This document shows, piece after piece, positions 1-8,003 of a stretch of DNA of 62,703 nucleotides; the stretch's first letter is position 1; each line of letters opens with the position of its first letter. Origin of the DNA: DATIJJ01 sp964612855. Its GTDB lineage: Bacteria; Pseudomonadota; Gammaproteobacteria; DSM-16500. The notes under the pieces are model-generated. The model saw only the letters and a list, made by a program, of their open reading frames with translations, was not told where the DNA came from and searched no databases. The stretch spans positions 1 through 62,703 of the forward strand of contig CAZTDR010000004.1 in NCBI GenBank assembly GCA_964612855.1, given 5' to 3'. The position numbers and the translations under genes were made by a program.

Positions 1-147
1 ATTGCCATTATGTTAATACACAGGATCAGGGGATGCTAGCAAAAAAATTTGTAAGTCATTTCTCAATGATCTTAACCATTTTGACTGACAGTCAAGATAA
101 TTCATTTGCGAGATACTAATAATTTGGTGCTCAGAGAGGTGATAAAA

Positions 148-312
148 ATGACTAAAATCAGCAGCGCTAAGAACTCACCAGAAAATGGTTCTTATAACGA
201 AAAAATCAATCCCGGTCACTCTGATGATTTGGGTCTAGCTATTCAAGCATTAATTAAACAGTTACGTCAACAAAAACCTATCCAACATAAAGAAAATGGG
301 GCGCATTCGTAG
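148..312 (+). CDS. small hypothetical protein (54 aa)
   Basis: This is an unrecognised short polar protein. An open frame extends 42 bases further upstream, but the ATG at 148 has a good ribosome binding site (AGAGAGGTG about 8 bases upstream) and is preferred. The product is hydrophilic with a short amphipathic helix near residues 27-39 (GLAIQALIKQLRQQ) and no signal peptide or membrane segment. It stands alone, convergent with nuoN, and is followed by a hairpin repeat that could end its transcript. It could be a chance reading frame; the SD sequence is the only support. Confidence 0.4.
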   Translation: MTKISSAKNSPENGSYNEKINPGHSDDLGLAIQALIKQLRQQKPIQHKENGAHS

Positions 313-338
313 ATTAATCACTCGTCATCTGATCATTC

Positions 339-411
339 GTCATCCCCGAATGCTCTTGTCAGGGATCTCCTCATCGTTGACAGGTCCCCGACAGAAGCAT
401 TCGGGGATGAC
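339..411. repeat. GTCATCCCCGAATGC hairpin repeat, copy 1
   Basis: This is a 73-bp near-perfect inverted repeat. It begins GTCATCCCCGAATGC, ends GCATTCGGGGATGAC, and contains inner complementary segments (GTCAGGGATC and GGTCCCCGAC). Three more copies occur in the window (46840, 56349, 59477). It sits between the convergent small gene and nuoN, where its RNA hairpin could end both transcripts. Confidence 0.85.
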
Positions 412-421
412 GCTGTTTACA

Positions 422-1882
422 TCACCCCACCGAAATCCTACACATATCAATCAGCGTGCTCGGCAATAATCCTAACATCAACGCAGCAACTCCATTAATT
501 GTAATAGCCACCATCGATCCACGAGTGATAGACAGTTTTGTTCCAACCAAAGCGCCGATGGGTTCTTCAAAATACATGAGCATCACAACGCGTAAATAAT
601 AATAAGCACCGACAATTGCGAATAAAAGTGAGACAGAAGCGAGCCATACATAATGTGCTTCCACCAACGCTTCCAACAAACCTAATTTTGCAAAAAAACC
701 GACCGTAGGCGGCACACCCGCCATGGAAAACATCAGTAATAACATGATGAAAGCCAACCAAGGATTACGCGCATTTAAACCGCGAAAGTCATTAAGTTGA
801 TCAAATTCCACTCCATTTTTGCTTAACAAAGCAATGACTGCAAAAGCACCCGCGGCGACAATAACGTAAGTTGCAATATAAAACATGGCTGCTGAATAAC
901 CTTGCACATCCCCAGGGCCTGCAATGATTCCCAATAACATATAACCAATGTGTGCAATCGATGAATACGCTAACATGCGTTTAATATTCGTTTGCACGAT
1001 AGCCAATAAATTTCCGGTGAACATAGATAGCAATGCAATGACCACTAAAATGTGTTCCCAGGGCACATGAAATCCTGGCATGGCTTCGACTAAAATACGA
1101 ATAGTCACACAAAATGCGGCGATTTTAGGCGCACAAGCAATAAATAATGTGACAGAGGTCGGCGCGCCTTGATAAACATCGGGTACCCACATATGAAAGG
1201 GTACGGCACCAAATTTAAAAATTAACCCGCCCAAAATGAAAATTAATCCTAACACCACAGCCGTGTGTTGCGCGGGTGTAATATGTTGCAATCCTATCGC
1301 GATATCTGAAATCGTGATGGATCCTGTCATGCCATAGATAAGTGAAATGCCATACAGCAATAACCCAGAAGCCATGGCACCCATCACAAAATATTTCATC
1401 CCCGCTTCTACTGCGAGGCGAGATTCTTTTTCCAGCGCGACCATCGCATAAAGTGAGAGTGATAATAATTCTAAGCCGAGAAAAATCGTCAAAAAAGTAT
1501 AGGCGGATGCCATAACTTGCATCCCTATTACAGCAAAAAGACCGAGGACATAATATTCACCCTGCGGTATTTTTCGGCCTTTGATATATTGTCTGGCATA
1601 GATAAAAGCAAAAATAGTGGTTAATAATACGAATAATTTGGTGAGTACGGCCAATTTATCCAACACATAATGGCCACTAAACGTAATAATGGGATTGGGA
1701 TAGTCGCGATATTGGACGGCTGTTAATATAAATCCAATTACTAACGCCCCTTGCGTCAATAAATAAGTCACGATCCGAAAGCGCTCTTTTAGAAAAACAT
1801 CGATGAGCAAGATCAAACTCGCGGCGCACAAGAGAAAAATTTCGGGAAGTGCGACTGAAAATAAGGGCATTTCAAAATTCAT
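422..1882 (-). CDS. nuoN: NADH-quinone oxidoreductase subunit N
   Basis: This is the membrane-arm subunit N of complex I, an antiporter-like proton channel. The 486-aa product is strongly hydrophobic with about 14 predicted membrane helices. It contains the conserved region around KFGAVPFHMWVPDVYQGAP, with the buried lysine and the HMW(V/L)PD signature of NuoL/M/N, and a second conserved stretch near MLAYSSIAHIGYMLLG. Its length matches the family. It is the last gene of the nuo operon, 18 bases after nuoM, and a hairpin repeat lies downstream. Confidence 0.97.
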   Translation of the reverse strand: MNFEMPLFSVALPEIFLLCAASLILLIDVFLKERFRIVTYLLTQGALVIGFILTAVQYRDYPNPIITFSGHYVLDKLAVLTKLFVLLTTIFAFIYARQYIKGRKIPQGEYYVLGLFAVIGMQVMASAYTFLTIFLGLELLSLSLYAMVALEKESRLAVEAGMKYFVMGAMASGLLLYGISLIYGMTGSITISDIAIGLQHITPAQHTAVVLGLIFILGGLIFKFGAVPFHMWVPDVYQGAPTSVTLFIACAPKIAAFCVTIRILVEAMPGFHVPWEHILVVIALLSMFTGNLLAIVQTNIKRMLAYSSIAHIGYMLLGIIAGPGDVQGYSAAMFYIATYVIVAAGAFAVIALLSKNGVEFDQLNDFRGLNARNPWLAFIMLLLMFSMAGVPPTVGFFAKLGLLEALVEAHYVWLASVSLLFAIVGAYYYLRVVMLMYFEEPIGALVGTKLSITRGSMVAITINGVAALMLGLLPSTLIDMCRISVG

Positions 1883-1900
1883 GTTTTTCTCACTTTTATT

Positions 1901-3433
1901 TTAAGGATGCAAAACAGCCACCGGCAAACTCTGAGACAACAAATGTCCAATCGTTACATGCAATACATTTAATACCGGTGCTGGATAAAGCCCTAATCCA
2001 AATACACCGACTGCTAATAAAATATAATTTGTCTTCTCAATCCACGTAATATCTTTCATCACTCGCACATGCTCATTGGCTACCGGACCAAAGAAAACAC
2101 GTTTATACATCCATAACGTGTAAGACGCTGATAAAATCAAGGTTAATGCTGCGATGAATGCGACCCAAAAATGCGCTTGAAACGCGCTTGTAATCACCAT
2201 GAATTCACCCACAAAACCGGCTGTACCCGGTAGCCCCACATTTGACATCGCAAATAACATAAAAAAAGCGGCAAAAATAGGCATTTTATGCGCAACACCA
2301 CCATAATCACGAATCATTCGACTATGATTAAAATAACGATCCGCCAGCATGCCAACCCCTAAGAACATTGCACCCGAACCAAATGCATGAGCAATCATTT
2401 GCACGACGGCGCCTTCGAGACTCATATAAGCATCTTGATAAGAAGCATGGTGACGAATAATGTCATACACCATAAAGCAACCTAATGTGGCAAACCCCAT
2501 GTGTGCGATAGAAGAATAAGCAATGAGTTTTTTCATATCGGTTTGGATAATCGCGATCAAGCCGACATAAACAATCGCGATCAACGACAACACTATCATC
2601 AACCAAGCGAGATTTTCGCATGCTTGCGGCGTGATCGGCATACTAAAACGTAAAAATCCGTAAATGCCTAATTTTAGCATCAACGCTGCCAAAACCACCG
2701 ACCCGCCCGAGGGCGCTTCAGTATGGGCATCCGGTAACCAAGTGTGCACCGGCCACATCGGAACCTTTACCGCAAATGCCAGTAAAAATGCGAAAAATAA
2801 TAAGTCTTGAATGTACGGACTTAAGTGCAAGCCATAAAATTTTTGGATTTCGAATACACCGGTTTGTTTGTATAAATATAAAAAAGCCACCAACATTAAA
2901 ATTGAACCCAAGAAGGTATACAAGAAAAACTTGATGGAAGCATAAGAACGATTGGCACTGCCCCACATACCAATGCTCAAATACATGGGAATCAGCATAC
3001 CTTCCCAAAATACATAAAACAGAATAGCATCCGTTGCCGCAAATACCCCTATCGTCATGCCTTGCATGATTAAAAACGTCGCCATGTATTGCGCAACCCG
3101 GGTTTTGATTGCATGACAACCCGCCAAAATAACTAACAAGCCGGTGAAGTTAGTCAACATAATCATGGCGAGCGAAATACCATCTACGCCCAAGGCATAA
3201 TGAACGTCGTAAGCTCGAATCCATAAATGATTTTCTGGGAATTGCATAGCATAACTGGATGGATCAAACCCGATATACAGTGGAATACACAATAATAAAC
3301 TGACGAGACTCACGCCACTTGCGATAACGCGTGCTATATTCGCGTTTTTATCTCCACCCGTGAATAATACCGCGATCGCACCCAACACGGGCAACCAAAT
3401 TAAAATACTTAATAGTGAAGATTGCAGTACCAT
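1901..3433 (-). CDS. nuoM: NADH-quinone oxidoreductase subunit M
   Basis: This is the membrane-arm proton-channel subunit M of complex I. The frame is open from 3457, but the Met at 3433 is the natural start: it lies two bases after the nuoL stop and has AGGA 8 bases upstream, inside the end of nuoL, so translation is probably coupled. The 510-aa product is polytopic. It has the conserved Glu in FYVFWEGMLIPMYL, the PVHTWLPDAHTEAPSGGSV-type signature, and KKLIAYSSIAHMGF, all typical of NuoM. Confidence 0.97.
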   Translation of the reverse strand: MVLQSSLLSILIWLPVLGAIAVLFTGGDKNANIARVIASGVSLVSLLLCIPLYIGFDPSSYAMQFPENHLWIRAYDVHYALGVDGISLAMIMLTNFTGLLVILAGCHAIKTRVAQYMATFLIMQGMTIGVFAATDAILFYVFWEGMLIPMYLSIGMWGSANRSYASIKFFLYTFLGSILMLVAFLYLYKQTGVFEIQKFYGLHLSPYIQDLLFFAFLLAFAVKVPMWPVHTWLPDAHTEAPSGGSVVLAALMLKLGIYGFLRFSMPITPQACENLAWLMIVLSLIAIVYVGLIAIIQTDMKKLIAYSSIAHMGFATLGCFMVYDIIRHHASYQDAYMSLEGAVVQMIAHAFGSGAMFLGVGMLADRYFNHSRMIRDYGGVAHKMPIFAAFFMLFAMSNVGLPGTAGFVGEFMVITSAFQAHFWVAFIAALTLILSASYTLWMYKRVFFGPVANEHVRVMKDITWIEKTNYILLAVGVFGLGLYPAPVLNVLHVTIGHLLSQSLPVAVLHP

Positions 3434-3435
3434 AA

Positions 3436-5409
3436 TTAAAATCCTAACAAGAGCCAACCCATAAACGCCGCCAAACCCACAATCATCATGAATGCATAAT
3501 GATACATATAACCTGTCTGCATGCGACGAGAAACACGGGCTAACCAGCGAATCAATTGGCCAGACCCATTCACAAAGAGACCGTCAATAAAAAGTAAGTC
3601 GCAAACTTTATAAAAAAAGGTGCCTAGTTTCTGCGTACCGTGCACAAAAACCAGTTGATTAAAATCATCAAAACCATATTTTTTCACCATGATGAAATAA
3701 AAATACGCGAAACGTTTTTTTAAGTTTTCGGCCCATTGCGGAAATTTCAAGTTAAACAACCAAGCGACCACTATGCCCGCCAACGCTAACCAAAGTGTGA
3801 GAGCATGCCCTGCGTGTAATGCCATATAAGTCGCTCCATGAAAATCATGAGCCAACTCAGCTAATACATTATGCGCGGGCAATACAAAAATGGTGTCGCC
3901 TAATAATGGGGAAGGTGAAAACAGCATTGGGCCAATTAGCACGCCACCGGCTATGATGCTTGGGACAGCTAAGGCAATCAATGGAATTAAAATGACCCAT
4001 GGTGATTCTTTAATGTGCGCTTTTGTATGCTCATCCATACGAGCTTTACCGTGGAATGTTAAAAAGAATGCACGGAAAATATAAAGTGGTGTCACAAATG
4101 CGCCTGCTAATACGCAAAGATAAGCATAATGTGCGCCAGGAATAGTAGAGAGATGGACGGCTTCGATAATCGCATCTTTGGAATAAAATCCTGAGAACGG
4201 TGGGATGGCGGCTAATGCTAAGGCCCCAATCGCAAAAGTTAAATACGTCACCGGCAAGTAGCGCGCGAGCCCGCCCATCTTACGCATGTCTTGTTCGTGA
4301 TGTAATGCAATAATCACCGAACCTGCCGCCAGGAATAAAAGCGCTTTAAAGAAAGCGTGTGTGACTAAGTGAAAAATAGCCGCATTGTAAGCAGACGCGC
4401 CCAATGCCACTGTCATATAACCCAATTGCGATAAAGTAGAATACGCAATCACGCGTTTGATATCATGATGAAACACCGCTAACAAGCCCATGAATAAACA
4501 GGTCGTCGCACCCACCACAATGACGAGACTCAATGCCGTCGCAGAATTTTCAAACAGCGGCGAACAACGTGCAACCATATAAATACCTGCCGTTACCATG
4601 GTTGCAGCATGGATGAGTGCCGAAATCGGTGTAGGACCCTCCATCGACTCAGGCAACCACACATGTAACGGGACTTGTGCTGATTTGCCCATGGCACCAA
4701 TAAACAATAAAACACAAATGAGCGTAATAACTGAAACTTGAAGACCTGGGAATAATTGAATCGTTTTATCGAGCGCAAGAGGTAGATGTGAAAAAACAAA
4801 ATGATAATCAACTTGCCCGAAATACAATAAAATAGCGGCTAATCCGAGTATGAAACCAATATCACCAATACGATTAACTAAAAATGCTTTTAAACTACCA
4901 AATACCGCCGATTCGCGTTTAAACCAAAAACCGATTAACAAGTAGGAAACTAAACCGACACCTTCCCAGCCAAAAAACATCATTAAAAAATTATTACCCA
5001 GGACCAGCGCCAACATAGCAAACGTAAAAAGCGAAACATAACTAAAAAAACGCTGATAGCCTGGATCATCAGCCATGTAACCCATGGTATAAATATGCAC
5101 CATGAATGAAACAAACGTCACAATGAATATCATGGTCGCACTCAGGCGATCAATCAATAATGCCACATCAAAATGAAACGCCCCCGAGGTGATCCAATTG
5201 TAAACCACCCCTTCTTCCGCGGGATAACCTAAGATGACAATCATCGCGAACAAATAGCTCGCTAAAGCAAATGCCACCCCAACCAGCGGCACGACGACCC
5301 AGTGCGTGGCACGCCGACCGATAACGTTACCCAGCAATCCTGCGATTAACGAGCCCATTAAAGGCAATAACATCGTAATCAGCGCAATTGATAAAAAATG
5401 TTTTTCCAC
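3436..5409 (-). CDS. nuoL: NADH-quinone oxidoreductase subunit L
   Basis: This is the largest complex I membrane subunit and the distal proton channel with the long lateral helix. The 657-aa product has about 16 membrane segments and the family motifs GWEGVGLVSYLLIGFW, KSAQVPLHVWLPESMEGPTP and KRVIAYSTLSQLGYM. The C-terminal hydrophobic helix after a soluble amphipathic stretch fits the lateral-arm anchor. Its ATG is three bases after the nuoK stop, and its 3' end carries the SD of nuoM. Confidence 0.97.
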   Translation of the reverse strand: MEKHFLSIALITMLLPLMGSLIAGLLGNVIGRRATHWVVVPLVGVAFALASYLFAMIVILGYPAEEGVVYNWITSGAFHFDVALLIDRLSATMIFIVTFVSFMVHIYTMGYMADDPGYQRFFSYVSLFTFAMLALVLGNNFLMMFFGWEGVGLVSYLLIGFWFKRESAVFGSLKAFLVNRIGDIGFILGLAAILLYFGQVDYHFVFSHLPLALDKTIQLFPGLQVSVITLICVLLFIGAMGKSAQVPLHVWLPESMEGPTPISALIHAATMVTAGIYMVARCSPLFENSATALSLVIVVGATTCLFMGLLAVFHHDIKRVIAYSTLSQLGYMTVALGASAYNAAIFHLVTHAFFKALLFLAAGSVIIALHHEQDMRKMGGLARYLPVTYLTFAIGALALAAIPPFSGFYSKDAIIEAVHLSTIPGAHYAYLCVLAGAFVTPLYIFRAFFLTFHGKARMDEHTKAHIKESPWVILIPLIALAVPSIIAGGVLIGPMLFSPSPLLGDTIFVLPAHNVLAELAHDFHGATYMALHAGHALTLWLALAGIVVAWLFNLKFPQWAENLKKRFAYFYFIMVKKYGFDDFNQLVFVHGTQKLGTFFYKVCDLLFIDGLFVNGSGQLIRWLARVSRRMQTGYMYHYAFMMIVGLAAFMGWLLLGF

Positions 5410-5412
5410 GTT

Positions 5413-5718
5413 TTATCCTTTTAATGCATCGAGTTTTTCAACTTCAATCGTGCCCGATTTTCTGTACAACACGACCATGATGGCTAGACCAATCGCAGCT
5501 TCTGCAGCCGCAACTGTTAAAATAAAAAATACAAATATTTCGCCTAGCGTATTATTCAAAAAATGTGAGAAAGCAATGAAGTTGGTATTCACTGCTAATA
5601 GCATTAACTCAATCGACATCATCATCACGATGATATTTTTACGATTGACGATAATGCCGGTGATGCCGATGCCGAATAATAAGGCGGCAACAATTAAATA
5701 GTCGCTGAGTGAGATCAT
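5413..5718 (-). CDS. nuoK: NADH-quinone oxidoreductase subunit K
   Basis: This is a small three-helix membrane subunit of complex I that contributes conserved glutamates to the proton-translocation axis. The 101-aa product has the family length. It contains IELMLLAVNTNFIAF, with the conserved membrane Glu, and AAAEAAIGLAIMVVLYR, with the second one. It is separated from nuoJ by a palindromic repeat of about 75 bp and is nearly contiguous with nuoL. Confidence 0.96.
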   Translation of the reverse strand: MISLSDYLIVAALLFGIGITGIIVNRKNIIVMMMSIELMLLAVNTNFIAFSHFLNNTLGEIFVFFILTVAAAEAAIGLAIMVVLYRKSGTIEVEKLDALKG

Positions 5719-5742
5719 GTTTTTTTGTACCTCTTCATTTAT

Positions 5743-5817
5743 TGTAGGGCACGGTGTGTTGTGCTCCGCGACGCTGCTTAGATAGGCAGCACGGGCACGG
5801 CACGCCGTGCCCCTACA
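5743..5817. repeat. GC-rich REP-like palindrome pair (nuoJ-nuoK)
   Basis: The element has TGTAGGG...CCCTACA ends and two GC-rich arms. The left arm is degenerate (GGGCACGGTGTGTTGTGCTC) and the right arm is intact (GGGCACGGCACGCCGTGCCC). It fills the nuoJ-nuoK gap and abuts the nuoJ stop codon. On the transcript it would fold into strong hairpins between two operon genes, a position where REP elements are known to affect mRNA stability. Confidence 0.85.
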
Positions 5818-6423
5818 TTATTTCTTTTTTTCGGGTGACATTTTAATTAAACGTAGTCGGTCGTCTTTTCGTACGCTAATTTGTCGTGCTGCATTTTGCG
5901 ACTTACGTCCTTCGGGTTTACGGTGCGTTAGTGCGATCGCGGCAACAATGGATGTCAGTAATAATACGGCGGCTATTTCAAACGGATAGGCATAAACGGT
6001 ATAAAGTGTTGAACCGAGTTCGGCTATATTATTGAAATCGGCAGGGGCAAGCGCGGGTGCCGGGACTTGGGTTAAGCCGAAATGTTCTGGATTTAATACC
6101 ATGATGATCAAGCCCACCATTAGCAAGACAACTAAGGCTGCGACAGGTAAGTAGCGCACGAAACCTTCTCTACGTTCCGCTAGACGCACACTCAACATCA
6201 TTACGACAAACAAGAACAGTGTCATCACTGCACCCACGTAAACTAAGACTAAAATCAGCGCTAAAAATTCTGCATTTAATAACAACCAAATGCCCGCGGA
6301 GGCAAAAAATGTCAGTACTAAAAACAACACACCATGCACCGGATTTTTGAGTGTCACAACCATTAAGGCCGAAAACACCGCCGTGGCAGACAATGCATAA
6401 AAAATAATTTGAAGGATGGTCAT
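5818..6423 (-). CDS. nuoJ: NADH-quinone oxidoreductase subunit J
   Basis: This is membrane subunit J of complex I, at the junction of the quinone site and the proton channels. The 201-aa product has five hydrophobic segments. It contains NPVHGVLFLVLTFFASAG and FLALILVLVYVGAVMTLFLFVVMML, with the conserved Glu-free transmembrane helix 3 region typical of NuoJ. The basic C-terminal tail (KPEGRKSQNAARQ onward) is longer than in many homologues. A REP-like repeat begins immediately after its stop codon. Confidence 0.95.
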   Translation of the reverse strand: MTILQIIFYALSATAVFSALMVVTLKNPVHGVLFLVLTFFASAGIWLLLNAEFLALILVLVYVGAVMTLFLFVVMMLSVRLAERREGFVRYLPVAALVVLLMVGLIIMVLNPEHFGLTQVPAPALAPADFNNIAELGSTLYTVYAYPFEIAAVLLLTSIVAAIALTHRKPEGRKSQNAARQISVRKDDRLRLIKMSPEKKK

Positions 6424-6431
6424 GAGTTACC

Positions 6432-6920
6432 TTATCGATATTTAGCATCTTCAACACGATCTGCGACAATTTTCGCTTCGTATTGATCACCAATCGCCAA
6501 CAATTTTTGTTTCGTTAAAATATTTTCGCCACGATTTTCCATGTGATAATCATTAAATTGAGTCAATACAATCGCATCTACCGGACAAGATTCTTCACAA
6601 AATCCGCAATAAACGCATTTGAATAAATCCACTTCATACAGTGTCGTGCGACGCGAACCATCCACACGGGGCTCGGCCTGAATAGTAATTGCCAATGCTG
6701 GACATACAGCTTCACACAGCTTGCACGCGATGCAACGCTCTTCGCCATTCGGATAACGACGTAATGCATGTAATCCACGAAAACGAGGGGATGTAGGGGT
6801 TTTTTCTTCTGGAAATTGAATAGTCACTTTGGTGGCGAACAAAAGCCGACCGGTTAGCTTGAGGCCGACCAGTAAATCCCAAAGTGAAAAACTTTTAATA
6901 AATTGCATGAAACGTTGCAT
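6432..6920 (-). CDS. nuoI: NADH-quinone oxidoreductase subunit I
   Basis: This is a peripheral-arm ferredoxin-like subunit that carries clusters N6a and N6b and passes electrons towards NuoB. The 162-aa product has two complete 4Fe-4S motifs: CIACKLCEAVCP at about residues 63-74 and CVYCGFCEESCP at about 102-113. The N-terminal amphipathic helix matches the family. It lies between nuoH and nuoJ in the standard order. Confidence 0.97.
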   Translation of the reverse strand: MQRFMQFIKSFSLWDLLVGLKLTGRLLFATKVTIQFPEEKTPTSPRFRGLHALRRYPNGEERCIACKLCEAVCPALAITIQAEPRVDGSRRTTLYEVDLFKCVYCGFCEESCPVDAIVLTQFNDYHMENRGENILTKQKLLAIGDQYEAKIVADRVEDAKYR

Positions 6921-6977
6921 ACGTTTATCTCATTTAATATCGTCGAAAGAGTAGGCAAAGCGCAGCGTGCTCACCAC

Positions 6978-8003
6978 TCACTTAAACCATGGCCCCAATT
7001 GAAACTGAATGGCCAATGCCAACACTACAATCCAAACAATCGTCACTGGAATTAAAACTTTCCAACCCAACCGCATAATTTGATCATAGCGATAGCGTGG
7101 AAAAGTCGCCCGAAACCATAAATAACAAAAAATAAAAAAGCTTAATTTTCCTAAAAACCAAACTAATCCAGGGACCCAAGCAAACCATGATTCAAGATAA
7201 GGAATACCTTGAAAAGGGGATAACCAACCCCCCATAAACAAAATACTCGCGAGGGCTGAAATCAAAATCATATTGGCATATTCAGCCAAGAAAAACAGCG
7301 CGAAAACAGTGCCCGAATATTCAACATGAAACCCTGCAACAATTTCAGATTCCCCTTCGGCGACATCAAATGGCGCCCGATTAGTCTCCGCCACGCCCGA
7401 AATCCAATACACAATAAATAAAGGGAATAAAGGCAACCAATACCAATGCCAAAAACCGCCGGATTGTGCCGTTATAATGGTTTGGAAATTTAGCGAACCT
7501 GCCGCCATCATCACACCAATCAACGCAAAGCCCATTGCAATTTCATAGGAAATAGATTGCGCTGCCGCACGTAACGCGCCAAATAAAGCATATTTTGAAT
7601 TAGACGCCCAACCTGCAATTAAAACACCGTATACCCCTAATGAAGACAGAGCAAAAGCATACAAAACACCGGCGTTAATATTTGCTAACACCATTTTTTT
7701 ATCAAAGGGGATCACAGCCCAACCCGCTAATGCGGTACCAATACTAATAACGGGCGCGATGACGAATAAAAAGCGATTGGACATACTCGGAATAATAATT
7801 TCTTTATTGATCAGCTTGATCACATCAGCAAAAGGCTGCGTCAAACCGTAAGGACCGACGCGATTCGGACCAATTCGCATTTGCATAAAACCAATCACTT
7901 TGCGTTCTAAAAAAGTGAGATAAGCGACCGCAAGCAACAAGGCGATGACAATCACCATAATTTTAAGAACAATCAGGCTTACCAGTAAAATATCTTCTAT
8001 CAT
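6978..8003 (-). CDS. nuoH: NADH-quinone oxidoreductase subunit H
   Basis: This is the membrane subunit that forms part of the quinone-binding chamber. The 341-aa product has eight or nine helices. It contains the signatures LERKVIGFMQMRIGPNRVGP near the N terminus and ETNRAPFDVAEGESEIVAG in the central loop, plus RATFPRYRYDQIMRLGWK near the C terminus. The start codon overlaps the nuoG stop (ATGA-type overlap), indicating translational coupling. Confidence 0.97.
   Translation of the reverse strand: MIEDILLVSLIVLKIMVIVIALLLAVAYLTFLERKVIGFMQMRIGPNRVGPYGLTQPFADVIKLINKEIIIPSMSNRFLFVIAPVISIGTALAGWAVIPFDKKMVLANINAGVLYAFALSSLGVYGVLIAGWASNSKYALFGALRAAAQSISYEIAMGFALIGVMMAAGSLNFQTIITAQSGGFWHWYWLPLFPLFIVYWISGVAETNRAPFDVAEGESEIVAGFHVEYSGTVFALFFLAEYANMILISALASILFMGGWLSPFQGIPYLESWFAWVPGLVWFLGKLSFFIFCYLWFRATFPRYRYDQIMRLGWKVLIPVTIVWIVVLALAIQFQLGPWFK

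Noticed and set aside
81..101. TTGACTGACAGTCAAGATAAT as a promoter for the small gene at 148
   Set aside because: The -35-like and -10-like hexamers are only nine bases apart, so it is not a plausible sigma-70 promoter.
567..761. Open frames antisense to or out of frame with the nuo, uvrA, feoB and hut genes
   Set aside because: They are shadow frames of well-supported genes, with no family similarity.
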